From Lysobacteraceae bacterium P (GTDB taxonomy: Bacteria > Pseudomonadota > Gammaproteobacteria > Xanthomonadales > Xanthomonadaceae): a stretch of 64,000 nucleotides of DNA. Where the stretch lies: the NCBI GenBank assembly GCA_005503055.1, contig SCOX01000003.1, positions 124,001 through 188,000 on the forward strand, in the 5' to 3' direction. Positions within the stretch are counted from its first letter, which is position 1. Each line of letters begins with the position of its first letter. Positions 46,238 through 55,125 of this stretch are shown here, one piece after another. The position numbers and the translations under genes were made by a program. Below the pieces are notes generated by a model. That model searched no databases. It was not told the DNA's origin and worked only from the letters and a program-made list of their open reading frames with translations.

Positions 46238-47107
46238 ATGTCGAAAGTATGGCTGATAACCGGAAGCGCCAGTGGCCTGGGTCGCGCCATCGCCGAACAC
46301 CTGCTCGAACGGGGCGACCGCCTCGTGGCGACGGCACGACACCCGGAAGCGGCGGCGGAACTGCGCGAGAAGTACCCGGAGCAAGTGGCGTTCGCCCGAC
46401 TCGACGTCACCGAGCCCGCGCAGGCAGCGGCTGCGGTGGACATCGCGCTGGGCGCGTTCGGACGTCTGGATGTGCTGGTGAACAACGCGGGCTTCGCGTC
46501 GGTCGCACCGTTCGAGCAGATGTCCGAAGCGAATTTCACCGCGCAGATCGACACCAACTTCTATGGCGTGGTGAACCTGGTTCGCGCCGTGATTCCGGCC
46601 ATGCGCCGGCAGCGATCGGGCCACATCATCAACATCTCGTCCGGTGCCGGCCGCCTCGGCGCGCCCGGCATGACGGCCTACCACGCGGCCAAATGGGCCG
46701 TGGGCGGATTCACCGAATCCATCGCCAAGGAGCTGCGCGGCTTCGGAGTGCACGCCGTCGCAGTGGAGCCCGGCAGCATGCCGACGAACTGGGCCGTTAC
46801 GGCCGCCGCCGATGCTCCCGCGCTCGAGGCGGACTACCAGCCGAGCGTGGGTCGCGTGATGGACGTATTGCGTACGCTCGCCGGCAACGAGATCGGCGAC
46901 CTGGGCAAGTACGCGAAGGTGATATTCGAGCTGTCCCGTGCCGACGAACTGCCCCATCACCTCATCCTCGGCAGCGACGCACTGTCTGCGATACGCGCTG
47001 CCGAAAGCGCCCGCGAGCACGCGGCAGCGGTGTGGGAACCGGTCACCCGTTCAACCGACCGGGCGGGCGCGAACCTCAAGTTCCTCGCGGAACTTCCGTC
47101 TCATTGA
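46238..47107 (+). CDS. Short-chain dehydrogenase/reductase under MerR control
   Basis: A 289-residue NAD(P)-dependent oxidoreductase of the classical SDR group: LITGSASGLGRAIAEHL (TGxxxGxG cofactor site), LVNNAGFASVAP (NNAG), INISSGAGRLG (catalytic Ser) and YHAAKWAVGGF (YxxxK). Relatives act on varied alcohols, aldehydes or ketones; the substrate is not predictable. AAGGA precedes the ATG at 46238. The divergent MerR regulator and the operator between them make this a small inducible unit. Confidence 0.92.
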   Translation: MSKVWLITGSASGLGRAIAEHLLERGDRLVATARHPEAAAELREKYPEQVAFARLDVTEPAQAAAAVDIALGAFGRLDVLVNNAGFASVAPFEQMSEANFTAQIDTNFYGVVNLVRAVIPAMRRQRSGHIINISSGAGRLGAPGMTAYHAAKWAVGGFTESIAKELRGFGVHAVAVEPGSMPTNWAVTAAADAPALEADYQPSVGRVMDVLRTLAGNEIGDLGKYAKVIFELSRADELPHHLILGSDALSAIRAAESAREHAAAVWEPVTRSTDRAGANLKFLAELPSH

Positions 47108-47117
47108 CGGACCGGAC

Positions 47118-47136
47118 CGTCGTCGCAGTGACGACG
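47118..47136. terminator. Hairpin between convergent SDR and DUF2058 genes
   Basis: CGTCGTC-GCAGT-GACGACG is a seven-base-pair stem with a five-base loop, 11 bases after the SDR stop. It lacks a T-run on either strand, so it is only a candidate bidirectional terminator. Confidence 0.35.
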
Positions 47137-47158
47137 CACGCGAGCACTGCCCGCACGA

Positions 47159-47713
47159 TCACCAGACCAGATCGTCGGGCACCTTGAACTGTGCGTAATA
47201 CGCGTCGTCTTCGGACGCGGCGGCGGAGGCGTCGGTGGCCACGTCCTGTCCGTGGTCGAGCACGATCATTCCGGCGTCGCGTTCGCGCACCTTGTCGGCG
47301 GCTGCGCGCGGCAACAGCTCATAGCGATCGTCCAGGCGGACGATCACCAGTACGCCGGAGGCCAACTTCCTGCGCAGGTCGTCGTTGAGCAGCAGGGTGC
47401 GAATGACGCCGTCTACGGTGAAGCGGTATTCGCTTTCGCCGGAGCGCGGGACTTTCCTGTCCTCGATGATCTGACGCGCCTGCGCGCGAAGTTCGGCGAT
47501 GCGGGCCTGTGCCTTGCGTTCGGCAGCGAGCGCGCGGTCGCGCTCGGCCTTCTCGGCTCGTGCCCGCTCCGCTTCAAGCTGGATTTCGCTGGGCTCGATC
47601 GGCCCCTTGGCATGCCGGGCCTTGTTCTGCTCGCGCGCTACCTCGGCCAGCTTGGCCTTCTTGACCAGGCCTGCCTTGAGCAGCTGTTCCTGAAGCGGAT
47701 TCGCCTTCGCCAT
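47159..47713 (-). CDS. DUF2058 family protein (YaiL-like)
   Basis: A 184-residue cytoplasmic protein. The N-terminal ~85 residues are highly charged and form a long helix (NPLQEQLLKAGLVKKAKLAE, then many Lys/Arg/Glu/Ala). A small globular C-terminal part follows (YRFTVDGVIRTLLLNDDLRR, GVLVIVRLDDRYELLPR). The family is widespread in gammaproteobacteria and has been described as nucleoprotein/polynucleotide-associated, without a defined activity. Confidence 0.87.
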   Translation of the reverse strand: MAKANPLQEQLLKAGLVKKAKLAEVAREQNKARHAKGPIEPSEIQLEAERARAEKAERDRALAAERKAQARIAELRAQARQIIEDRKVPRSGESEYRFTVDGVIRTLLLNDDLRRKLASGVLVIVRLDDRYELLPRAAADKVRERDAGMIVLDHGQDVATDASAAASEDDAYYAQFKVPDDLVW

Positions 47714-47789
47714 CGACGCGGTTTCTTGCTGGGGATTTCGGGCCCATCATACCTTCCGTTCCCCGCCGCCCGCGTCCGCGCCCCTGCCG

Positions 47790-48284
47790 ATGGAAGCCTT
47801 GAAATACCTCGCCAGCTACCCTGAACACCTGCAGGCGCGGGTGCGCGAGTTGATCGAGCAGGGGCGGCTGGGCGCGATCCTGGCGGACAAGTACGGCCAG
47901 CCCAACGCCGTGCGCAGCGATGGCCAGTTGTACGACTACGTCCAGGCGCTCAAGGATCGGCACCTGCGCAAGGCGGTGCCGCTGGGCAAGGTCGTCTACG
48001 ACAGCAAGCTGCAGGTGATGAAGCACGCGCTGGGGACCCACACCGCGATCTCGCGGGTGCATGGCGGCAGGCTCAAGGCCAGTCGCGAGATCCGCATCGC
48101 CACGGTGTTTCGCGATGCGCCCGCCGATTTCCTCAAGATGATCGTGGTGCATGAACTGGCGCACCTGAAGGAAGCCGAGCACAACAAGTCGTTCTACCAG
48201 CTGTGCACGCACATGGAGCCCGACTACCACCAGCTGGAATTCGATCTGCGCCTCTACCTGACGCACCTCGATATCGGGCGGTGA
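47790..48284 (+). CDS. YgjP/SprT-like M48-type metallopeptidase-fold protein
   Basis: A 164-residue cytoplasmic protein with the zinc motif HELAHLKEAEH (HExxH plus a further downstream residue) followed by FYQLCTHMEPDYHQLE. Layout matches the YgjP-like metallopeptidase domain (DUF45). E. coli YgjP has been reported to have nucleotide pyrophosphatase activity, so proteolysis should not be assumed. It diverges from the DUF2058 gene with 76 bp between. Confidence 0.87.
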   Translation: MEALKYLASYPEHLQARVRELIEQGRLGAILADKYGQPNAVRSDGQLYDYVQALKDRHLRKAVPLGKVVYDSKLQVMKHALGTHTAISRVHGGRLKASREIRIATVFRDAPADFLKMIVVHELAHLKEAEHNKSFYQLCTHMEPDYHQLEFDLRLYLTHLDIGR

Positions 48285-48368
48285 GCGCCTCACCCGGCCT
48301 GCCCGCCTTCACCGTGCCCTAACGAGGGCTGGCGTGTATTGCCCTTCCTTCACATGGAATGCGCGGCC

Positions 48369-49094
48369 ATGGCCCCTTGTCGCGCGGTATTGGGTTCGCT
48401 GCTCCTGCTCCTCCTCGCCGGTTGCGCGACGACGCCCGCTCCGCAGTTCGAGCGCGCGGACACGTCCCATGCGCTGGAGCGTCCCGAGCGCCTGCTCGTG
48501 TACGACTTCGCCGGCACGCGCGGCGACCTTCCTCCCGACGCCCACGTCACCGGCTACTTCGAGCAGAACGAGGCCGCGCAGACCACGCAGGAGGTGGAGT
48601 TCGGCCGCCAGTTGGGGCGCCAGGTCGCGCAGCAAGTCGTCACGCGCCTGCGGTCGGCGGGGATCGACGCGTATCCGGTCGGCGCCGGCCCGGTGCCGAA
48701 GGTGGGCGACGTGGTCATCCGTGGCGAGTTCATTTCGATCAGCCCGGGAAGCCGGACGATGCGGGTGTTGATCGGATTCGGCGCGGGCCGCGGGGAAATG
48801 AGCACGCTGGTCGAGGCATTCCAGATCACCGCTACCGGCCCCAGGTCGCTGGCCGTCGCGCAGACACAGACGCAAGGCGGCCGCTTGCCGGGCGTCCTCC
48901 TGCCGCTCGGCGTCGCGGCCGCCGCCGGCACGGTGGCCACCAGCGCCGCGGTATCGGGCGGTTCCAACATCCTGCAGGAGCGCGGGCCGGAATCCGTCCG
49001 CGCTGCCGCGCAACGCACGGCGGACGGCATCGCCGATTCCATCATCCTGATCTATCGCGAGCGCGGTTGGCTGGCGACGGCACGCGCGCCGTAG
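48369..49094 (+). CDS. DUF4410 lipoprotein
   Basis: A 241-residue predicted lipoprotein: a short hydrophobic signal ending in the lipobox LLAG-C (residues ~15-19), then a DUF4410 domain (LLVYDFAGTRGDLPPDA, VVIRGEFISISPGSRTMRVLIGFGAGRGEMSTLV) and a glycine/alanine-rich hydrophobic stretch near 180-200. Outer-membrane attachment is likely; function unknown. The ATG at 48369 gives a compact lipoprotein signal; an ATG at 48354 is an alternative. Confidence 0.78.
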   Translation: MAPCRAVLGSLLLLLLAGCATTPAPQFERADTSHALERPERLLVYDFAGTRGDLPPDAHVTGYFEQNEAAQTTQEVEFGRQLGRQVAQQVVTRLRSAGIDAYPVGAGPVPKVGDVVIRGEFISISPGSRTMRVLIGFGAGRGEMSTLVEAFQITATGPRSLAVAQTQTQGGRLPGVLLPLGVAAAAGTVATSAAVSGGSNILQERGPESVRAAAQRTADGIADSIILIYRERGWLATARAP

Positions 49095-49418
49095 GCCGCT
49101 GTCAGGGAGCCGACGTCGTGCGAAGCGCGCGGGAGCGTGGTAGCCCGCAACGTGTCGCCACCCCCCGAACGGAAAGTGCGTCGCTGCGTGCCTGCTTTCA
49201 ACGAGGCGTGAAGGCCCGTCTGGCACTGCCTATCCCGCTTGAGCCGTTGCTCTGCATCGACGAGCACGGCGACGCCGTCTTCGCGTCGCGGTGCGGAACA
49301 TTCCGGCGGCTGGGCTTCGTTTCGGGGAAGGGCCGCGTGCCCGCATGCCCCTCGACCGCCCGCGAAGCCTTGCCCCACAATCGGCGGCGAAGGGAACCAT
49401 CCGACAGGAACGACCGCG
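49095..49418. other. 324-base stretch without a convincing gene
   Basis: Open frames pass through but none has a recognisable motif or a start with a ribosome site. An AGGAA site 8-10 bases before 49419 belongs to the histidine kinase gene. No terminator-like hairpin with a T-run was seen. Confidence 0.4.
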
Positions 49419-50411
49419 ATGAACGATGCTGGGCCCGCACGCGAAGCCATGCTCACCGCCAGCAAGCTCCGGCTGTACGAAACCGTGCTCCAGGCGACCC
49501 CCGATCTGGTCTACGTGTTCGACCGCCAGCACCGTTTCATCTACGCCAACGCTGCGCTGTTGGCCATGTGGGGCCGGACCTGGGACGAAGCGATCGGCAA
49601 GACGTGCCTGGAACTCGGCTACGAGCCGTGGCACGCGGCGATGCACGACGCCGAGATCGAGCAGGTCATCGCCACGCGCCAGCCCATTCGCGGCGACGTT
49701 CCGTTCACGCACAAGGTCGAAGGCCTTCGCATCTACGACTACATCTTCACGCCGGTGATCGGTCCGGATGGCGAGGTCGAGGCCATCGCGGGAAGCACCC
49801 GCGACGTGACCGAGCGCGAACGCCACGAGCAGCACACGCGCCTGCTGGTCAACGAGCTGAACCACCGCGTCAAGAACACGCTTGCGATGGTCCAGTCGAT
49901 GATCGCGCAAACGCTCGGCGGCTACGACGGCACGGAGGCGGCGCAGGACAAGATCGAATCGCGATTGATGGCGTTGTCGGCCGCCCACGACGTCCTGACC
50001 CGCGAGAACTGGCAGGGCGCCGGCGTCGCGGACATCGCGCGCGGCGCGGCTGCACCGTGGCAGCAGCGCGAAGGCGATCGTTTCGACATCGATGGACCGG
50101 CAGTCGTGCTCGATCCTCGCCGCGCGGTCGCGCTGGCGATGGCGCTGCACGAACTGTGCACCAACGCGGTGAAGCACGGCGCGCTCTCCGTGGCGGAGGG
50201 CAGGGTCGGCATCTCCTGGAAAGTGAGCGCGGACGGAGCACCGCTGGTCCTGCGCTGGAAGGAACGCGGAGGCCCGCTCGTGCGGGTTCCCCGGCAGCGC
50301 GGCTTCGGATCGGTGCTGGTGGAACGCGGACTCCGGCACGATCTGGGAGGCGAATCACGCCTGCTCTTCGAACCCGACGGCGTTTCGTGTGAAATCGCCA
50401 TTCCCCTCTGA
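49419..50411 (+). CDS. PAS-domain HWE-family sensor histidine kinase
   Basis: A 330-residue soluble kinase with no membrane segment. Residues ~15-130 are a PAS domain ([40 protein letters not shown]). The phospho-acceptor is His149 in [16 protein letters not shown], followed by the N-box [14 protein letters not shown] and the WKE tryptophan/glutamate of the HWE class. HWE kinases often serve general stress or light/redox sensing; the PAS ligand is unknown. The receiver gene follows after 21 bp. Confidence 0.92.
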   Translation: MNDAGPAREAMLTASKLRLYETVLQATPDLVYVFDRQHRFIYANAALLAMWGRTWDEAIGKTCLELGYEPWHAAMHDAEIEQVIATRQPIRGDVPFTHKVEGLRIYDYIFTPVIGPDGEVEAIAGSTRDVTERERHEQHTRLLVNELNHRVKNTLAMVQSMIAQTLGGYDGTEAAQDKIESRLMALSAAHDVLTRENWQGAGVADIARGAAAPWQQREGDRFDIDGPAVVLDPRRAVALAMALHELCTNAVKHGALSVAEGRVGISWKVSADGAPLVLRWKERGGPLVRVPRQRGFGSVLVERGLRHDLGGESRLLFEPDGVSCEIAIPL

Positions 50412-50432
50412 ACCCTCCGGAAACCTTCTCTC

Positions 50433-50825
50433 ATGGATCTGCGCGTCCTCGTCGTCGAAGACGAGTTCCTCATCGCCTCGCTGATCGAGCGCCATCTGGC
50501 CACCCTGGGCTGCACGGTGGCACCGCCGGCAGCGACGGTGGAGGCCGCGCTCGCCACGCTCGCCGAGTGGGACATCGATGCGGCGATCGTCGACGTCAAT
50601 CTGCGCGGCGACACTTCGTTTCCGGTGGCCGACGCACTGGATGCCCGAAGCATCCCCTTCCTGTTCACCACCGGCTACGGGCAGTCGGGACTGCCCGAGC
50701 GCTACCGGCGTTCCCCGGTGCTGCAAAAGCCCTTCCGCATGAAGGAACTTGAGGCCGCGCTTGGCGCGCTTGGCATGAAGTCCCGGACGCAGGTTCCGTC
50801 CGACGCGACGGGCGCGTGGCGCTGA
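50433..50825 (+). CDS. Stand-alone response-regulator receiver
   Basis: A 130-residue single receiver domain: LVVEDEFLIASLIERHL (acidic pocket), phospho-acceptor Asp54 in AIVDVNLRG, FLFTTGYG (switch Thr) and LQKPFRMKEL (conserved Lys-Pro). There is no output domain. It is next to the HWE kinase and is surely its partner; single receivers of this kind usually act by binding another protein. Confidence 0.92.
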   Translation: MDLRVLVVEDEFLIASLIERHLATLGCTVAPPAATVEAALATLAEWDIDAAIVDVNLRGDTSFPVADALDARSIPFLFTTGYGQSGLPERYRRSPVLQKPFRMKELEAALGALGMKSRTQVPSDATGAWR

Positions 50826-50895
50826 TAGGTCCGTTTGCGGCCGCAAGCGGCCACTCGTGGAGCCCGCCTGTGTCGATTGGCTCTACAATCGTCCG

Positions 50896-51207
50896 ATGGA
50901 TTACCAGCTGGTCATCAAATTCTGGCGCAAATCGCTGGCGGACGAAGCCTTCCTTTCGACGATCGAAAGCGAGCTGAAGCAGGCGTTGGGCGACGCGGTC
51001 CAGCTGGAGGGTTACGACGTCAGCAGGAACGAGATCAATCTGTTCATGGTGACGGCCGATCCGAAACAGTCGTTTCGACGCGCCAGGGACGTCCTCGAAC
51101 GCATGGGCCTGGAGCGCGGTGTTTCCAGCGCATACCGCCTGGTCGGTGGCGCACGTTTCACCTCGTTGTGGCCGCTGCGCTCCACGCGCAAGTTCACGTT
51201 GCCGTAG
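50896..51207 (+). CDS. Conserved hypothetical protein, 103 residues
   Basis: Begins MDYQLVIKFWRKSLADEAFL and contains the pattern EGYDVSRNEINLFMVTADP then SFRRARDVLERMG and a C-terminal RFTSLWPLRSTRKF. No membrane segment or signal. The balanced alpha/beta composition and codon use look like a real gene, but I do not recognise a characterised family. It stands alone between the receiver gene and the convergent flavoprotein gene. Confidence 0.6.
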   Translation: MDYQLVIKFWRKSLADEAFLSTIESELKQALGDAVQLEGYDVSRNEINLFMVTADPKQSFRRARDVLERMGLERGVSSAYRLVGGARFTSLWPLRSTRKFTLP

Positions 51208-51266
51208 CCGGATCCGGGAACGGATCGGGCGTCTGCGACCCGCCGTTGCGCAAGCCCGTGCGCCTT

Positions 51267-52457
51267 CTACACCGCATTCCCGGCGGCGTGGCCCGAGGCC
51301 CAGGCCCATTGGAAGTTGTAGCCGCCGAGCCAGCCCGTGACGTCGACGACTTCGCCGATGAAATACAGGCCGGGCACGCGCCTGGACTGCATGGTGCTGG
51401 ACGACAGCTCGTCGGTGTCGACGCCGCCGAGCGTCACCTCGGCAGTGCGGTAGCCCTCGGTGCCGCTGGCCACCAGCGCCCAGTCGCCCAGGAGTTGGGC
51501 GATTTCGCGTAACTGCGGCGCGTTGTACTGCTTCATCGGCCGATTGGGCAGCCAGTGCTCGCACAGGCGCTGGGCAAAGCGCTTGGGCATGACATCGCCC
51601 AGCACCGTCTTGAGTTCCGCCGCCGGGCGTTCGCGCTGCCACTGCTGCAACGCGTCCAGCGCGTCCTGGCCGGGCAGCAGGTCCAGGCGCAGATCGTCGC
51701 CGGGCTGCCAGTACGAGGAGATCTGCAGGATCGCCGGGCCGCTGACCCCACGGTGGGTGATCAACAGGTCGTTGCTGAAACTGACGCCATTACAGTGCGC
51801 GGTCACCGGCAGGGCCACGCCGCTGAGATCGGCCAGGCGTTCCTGGTGCTTGCCGCTGAGGGTCAGCGGCACCAGGCCGGCGCGGGTGGGCAACACGGCG
51901 TGACCGAATTGGCGCGCAAGCTCGAAGCCGAAGCCGGACGCGCCCATGCTCGGGATCGACAGTCCACCGCACGCGACCACGAGCGCGGGCGTCGCGAAGT
52001 TGCCGTGCGTGGTGTGCAGGCGGAAACGGGCCTCGTCGCTGTCGCCGTGGCTCACGCGTCCGATGCTGCAGCTGGTCTCGACGCGCACGCCAACCGCTGC
52101 GCACTCGTCCAGCAGCATCTTCACGATCAGCTTGGACGAGACGTCGCAGAACAACTGGCCCAGTTCTTTCTCGTGATAGGCGATGCCGTGGCGCTCGACC
52201 ATCTCGATGAAGTGCCACGGCGTGTAGCGCGCCAACGCCGACTTGCAGAAGTGCGGGTTGGCCGACAGGTAGTTGGCGGGCGTGGCGCCTGTGTTGGTGA
52301 AATTGCAGCGGCCGCCGCCGGACATCAGGATCTTCTTGCCGACGCGGTTGGCATGCTCGACGACCAGCACGCGCTTGCCGCGCCGACCGGCCGTCAACGC
52401 GCACATCAGTCCAGCGGCGCCGCCGCCGATGACGATCGCGTCGAAATGCCCGCTCAT
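51267..52457 (-). CDS. BaiN/HI0933-like flavoprotein oxidoreductase
   Basis: A 396-residue FAD enzyme: DAIVIGGGAAGLMCALTAGRRG (dinucleotide site), ILMSGGGRCNFTN (family hallmark), THRGVSGPAILQ and a C-terminal GLYFIGEVVDVTGWLGGYNFQWAW. Members are called YhiN/BaiN/RdsA-like; in gut bacteria a relative takes part in bile-acid metabolism and in others rRNA dihydrouridine formation has been reported. Which applies here is open. Followed by the YaeQ-type gene upstream on the same strand. Confidence 0.9.
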   Translation of the reverse strand: MSGHFDAIVIGGGAAGLMCALTAGRRGKRVLVVEHANRVGKKILMSGGGRCNFTNTGATPANYLSANPHFCKSALARYTPWHFIEMVERHGIAYHEKELGQLFCDVSSKLIVKMLLDECAAVGVRVETSCSIGRVSHGDSDEARFRLHTTHGNFATPALVVACGGLSIPSMGASGFGFELARQFGHAVLPTRAGLVPLTLSGKHQERLADLSGVALPVTAHCNGVSFSNDLLITHRGVSGPAILQISSYWQPGDDLRLDLLPGQDALDALQQWQRERPAAELKTVLGDVMPKRFAQRLCEHWLPNRPMKQYNAPQLREIAQLLGDWALVASGTEGYRTAEVTLGGVDTDELSSSTMQSRRVPGLYFIGEVVDVTGWLGGYNFQWAWASGHAAGNAV

Positions 52458-52470
52458 GCCGCCGTTTCGA

Positions 52471-53028
52471 TCACGCCGCCTGCGCGGCCGGTGCCATGCG
52501 CGTGCGCGCGCGCAGCGCGACGGTGCCGTTGTCGGCCATCAACTGCAGTTCGCCGTCTTGGATGATGGCGTTGAATCGCATGCTGCGTTCGATCATCGCG
52601 GCCAGCGCATCGACCGCCGCTTCATCGATGTCGATGACGGTGAGATTGCCGAGACGCGCCAGACCGGCCGAGTTCTTGTCCCACCACAGATCGGCGGCGC
52701 GGCCGGCGTAGTTGACGACGATGACCTGGCGTGCGCGGCCGCAGGCCTTGCGGATGCGCGACTCATCGGGCTGGCCGAGGTCGATCCACTGCTCGATCTC
52801 CCCGGTGTAGTCGCGACGCCACAGGTCGGGTTCTTCCTCGTTGCTCAGCCCGCGGCCGAATTCGAGGCGGTCGCTGGCGAACAGCGCGAACGCGATGAAC
52901 CGCACCATCAGCCGCTGGTCCGTCTCCGACGGGTGCTGGGCGAGGGTGAGCGGGTAGGTCGCGTAGTGGTGTCGGTCCAGGTCGCTGAGCTGAAGCTCGG
53001 CCTTGACCACGGTCGCCTTGAGCGCCAT
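52471..53028 (-). CDS. yaeQ: YaeQ family protein
   Basis: A 185-residue cytoplasmic protein with the family's start ALKATVVKAELQLSDLDRHHY, the middle EPDLWRRDYTGEIEQWIDLGQPDE and IERSMRFNAIIQDGELQL near the end. YaeQ has a PD-(D/E)XK nuclease-like fold but no defined biochemical role. The ATG at 53026-53028 gives the normal length; upstream sequence is arginine-rich and not conserved. It ends 14 bp before the flavoprotein gene start. Confidence 0.93.
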   Translation of the reverse strand: MALKATVVKAELQLSDLDRHHYATYPLTLAQHPSETDQRLMVRFIAFALFASDRLEFGRGLSNEEEPDLWRRDYTGEIEQWIDLGQPDESRIRKACGRARQVIVVNYAGRAADLWWDKNSAGLARLGNLTVIDIDEAAVDALAAMIERSMRFNAIIQDGELQLMADNGTVALRARTRMAPAAQAA

Positions 53029-53149
53029 GTGGATGCCTTGGGCGGTGCTTTCCGTGGAAAGCGGAGCGCGCATTCTAGGCGCTTGCCGGCATTGGCGCCT
53101 GTCGCGGCGATCGCGATCGCGGTGCCGGAAGGGCGCTACCGGGTTGCCG

Positions 53150-53653
53150 TTACGGGGAAATCGCGCCGGACGGCGCGCGTGCCGGCGGCCGTTGCGCCAG
53201 CCAGCGGTCGAGTTGATTGGCGAACGACTGGCGATCGCGCGCATGGAAGGCGGCGGGACCGCCGGTCTGCACGCCGGCGCCGCGCAGCTCTTCCATGAAG
53301 TTCCGCATCGACAGGCGTTCGGCCATGTTCTCGGGGCTGTAGCGTTCGCCGCGGGGATTCACCGCTACGCCGCCTTTCGCGATGACGCGTGCGGCCAGCG
53401 GGATGTCCTGGGTGACGACGAGGTCACCGGGCTGCATGCGTTCGACGATCTCGCTGTCGGCGACATCGAATCCGCCCTGCACCTGGAGCGCGCGGATATA
53501 GCGCGACGGCGGGCAGCGCAGCCACTGATTGGCGACGAGGGTTACATGGACGTGGGCACGTTCCGCGGCGCGGAACAGGATGTCCTTGATCACGCCCGGG
53601 CATGCATCGCCGTCCACCCAGATTTGCGGGCGGGCGACGTCGACGCCGTTCAC
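53150..53653 (-). CDS. YaiI/YqxD family protein (UPF0178, DUF188)
   Basis: A 167-residue protein with a PIN-like NYN fold signature: [41 protein letters not shown] and [26 protein letters not shown] in short segments. Function is not established; a nuclease role is suspected from fold. The start codon is a GTG at 53651-53653 that overlaps the stop of the small basic protein gene by four bases (GTGA). Confidence 0.92.
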   Translation of the reverse strand: MNGVDVARPQIWVDGDACPGVIKDILFRAAERAHVHVTLVANQWLRCPPSRYIRALQVQGGFDVADSEIVERMQPGDLVVTQDIPLAARVIAKGGVAVNPRGERYSPENMAERLSMRNFMEELRGAGVQTGGPAAFHARDRQSFANQLDRWLAQRPPARAPSGAISP

Positions 53654-53799
53654 TGACTGCCGGCGGGCGGCTCGCGACCGGCTTCGGCCGGCTTGGCGCC
53701 TTCGCGCGCGGCCTTCTTCTTGGCCAGCTTTTCGTCCTGCTGCTTCTTCTTAGCGATTTCGCGCTGGCGTTTCTCGAATGAGTAGTTGGGCTTTGCCAA
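53650..53799 (-). CDS. Small basic protein, 49 residues, TTG start
   Basis: A short gene starting with TTG at 53797-53799: (M)[18 protein letters not shown], then a Lys/Glu/Ala-rich helix and a proline-rich tail ending PPAGSQ. The [21 protein letters not shown] pattern occurs in small uncharacterised proteobacterial proteins. A GAGAAG site lies about seven bases before the TTG. Its TGA overlaps the GTG start of the YaiI-like gene, so the two are translationally coupled. Function unknown; the charge suggests nucleic-acid or ribosome contact. Confidence 0.72.
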   Translation of the reverse strand: MAKPNYSFEKRQREIAKKKQQDEKLAKKKAAREGAKPAEAGREPPAGSQ

Positions 53800-53855
53800 G
53801 AGTGTCTTCTCGCTGGAGTGGAGTGGGAGGGAATGAGCCGACGTTGCAGCGTCGC

Positions 53856-54089
53856 TCAGTCGTTCCTGGGGCGGGTAGGGGCGGACTTCACGGCGGCCGG
53901 GGCTTCCTTTTCGGGTTTACGCCGCAGCGGCGTGACACCCAGCACCTCGACGCGCCCGCCGGCCTTGCTGAACGCGGCCAGGTCGGCTGCGATCCGCTCG
54001 TGCGTCAGTTCCTTGTCGGAAGCGGGCTTGCCGAAAGTGGATGTGGCGCGTGGCGATCCGTTCGTCCCGCTTGGGCGAGGGGTGGACAT
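53856..54089 (-). CDS. Conserved small hypothetical protein, 77 residues
   Basis: A hydrophilic 77-residue protein with disordered ends and one likely helical core, DKELTHERIAADLAAFSKAGGRVEVLG in two parts (~24-50). A very good GGAGG ribosome site lies eight bases before the ATG at 54087-54089, which supports translation. The core resembles small regulators or accessory proteins of Xanthomonadaceae by layout, but no function can be named. Confidence 0.6.
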   Translation of the reverse strand: MSTPRPSGTNGSPRATSTFGKPASDKELTHERIAADLAAFSKAGGRVEVLGVTPLRRKPEKEAPAAVKSAPTRPRND

Positions 54090-54115
54090 GGATGGTGCCT
54101 CCGTAGTTCGCAGGG

Positions 54116-54460
54116 TTATTGTAGGACGAGCTCGATCCCGCGGGTGCGCTCTTCAGCGTATTCCTCCCGCAGGGCGTTGCAGTACGGGCCGCCCATGACG
54201 AATCGGCGGCACACGGACGGGCGGCTGTCGTAGATGCCGCAGTTCATGCGAGCGCCGTCCAACGCCACGCACCAGCCGTCTTCGTCGCGCGCCATGACCC
54301 GCAATCCGCCCTGGTACGTGGCCAGATGAGACGGAATGTTGTCTTCCGGCTGCAACACCACCGTCAGGCGACAGCAGACCGCATCACACTGCGTGCAGTC
54401 GGCCGGACCCAATGCACGGGCATTTTGCGGGCTGACGGTATTGCGGTGTGAAGACGGCAT
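54116..54460 (-). CDS. YkgJ-family cysteine cluster protein
   Basis: A 114-residue protein with the zinc/iron-chelating CxxCxxxCC pattern of the YkgJ/Fli-B-like family: DCTQCDAVCCRLTV, then MNCGIYDSRPSVCRRF. These cysteines probably bind an iron-sulfur cluster or zinc. Function is unknown. The ATG at 54458-54460 (MPSSHRNTV) gives the compact form; a longer start adds nine residues. Confidence 0.85.
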   Translation of the reverse strand: MPSSHRNTVSPQNARALGPADCTQCDAVCCRLTVVLQPEDNIPSHLATYQGGLRVMARDEDGWCVALDGARMNCGIYDSRPSVCRRFVMGGPYCNALREEYAEERTRGIELVLQ

Positions 54461-54684
54461 GACGTTGTCGCTCCTGAAGGGCGCCACCGCGCAAGGGGGT
54501 GGGATTCGCAGAATGCGGAGCGAAGCAGGCGAACGCTGGCGTCCCGACGGGCACAGAAAACGCGCTCACACGGCCATGCTACACCACGGGGGCAGGCGGG
54601 GCATCCCGGGCCGGTGTCGCGCAACCGGCGCGGTTCACAAATGCCCGAGCTCGCAACGAGGCGAAGCGTCTCGCCGCCGATGCG

Positions 54685-55071
54685 TCATCCAGACGGACGC
54701 GCGACATGCTGATCGAGCATGATCGTGTTGCCGTCCGGGTCGGAAAGGACGATATGCGCAGGCCCAGAGCTGCCCGCGTCCGCGCGAGTCGCAAGTTCGA
54801 TGCCGCGTTCGTCCAGCGCCTTCTGGACCTCGCGGACATCCGTGAAGAACGCCAGCGGTTCTGCATTCTGGTCCCATCCTGGATTGAACGTCAGGATGTT
54901 CTTGTCGAACATGCCCTGAAAGAGCCCGATCACGGTCGAGCCGTTCCTGAGGATCAACCAGCCTTGCGACGGCTCACCCCCGATCCGGGAAAAGCCGAGC
55001 TTTTCGTAGAACGATCTGGACGTCGCCAGGTCTTTCACGGCAAGACTGACGGAGAACGCGCCGAGTTCCAT
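54685..55071 (-). CDS. VOC-superfamily (glyoxalase-like) protein
   Basis: A 128-residue protein with two beta-alpha-beta-beta-beta units: [22 protein letters not shown] at the start and [16 protein letters not shown] at the end. Members include glyoxalases, dioxygenases and antibiotic-binding proteins. The metal-ligand pattern is not obviously complete at the first position, so a non-enzymatic binding role is possible. Stands alone. Confidence 0.87.
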   Translation of the reverse strand: MELGAFSVSLAVKDLATSRSFYEKLGFSRIGGEPSQGWLILRNGSTVIGLFQGMFDKNILTFNPGWDQNAEPLAFFTDVREVQKALDERGIELATRADAGSSGPAHIVLSDPDGNTIMLDQHVARPSG

Positions 55072-55125
55072 GGATCACCTCCGGGGTCAATGATTGCGTC
55101 GATCGCACGCGGCTTCGCGTGCGGC

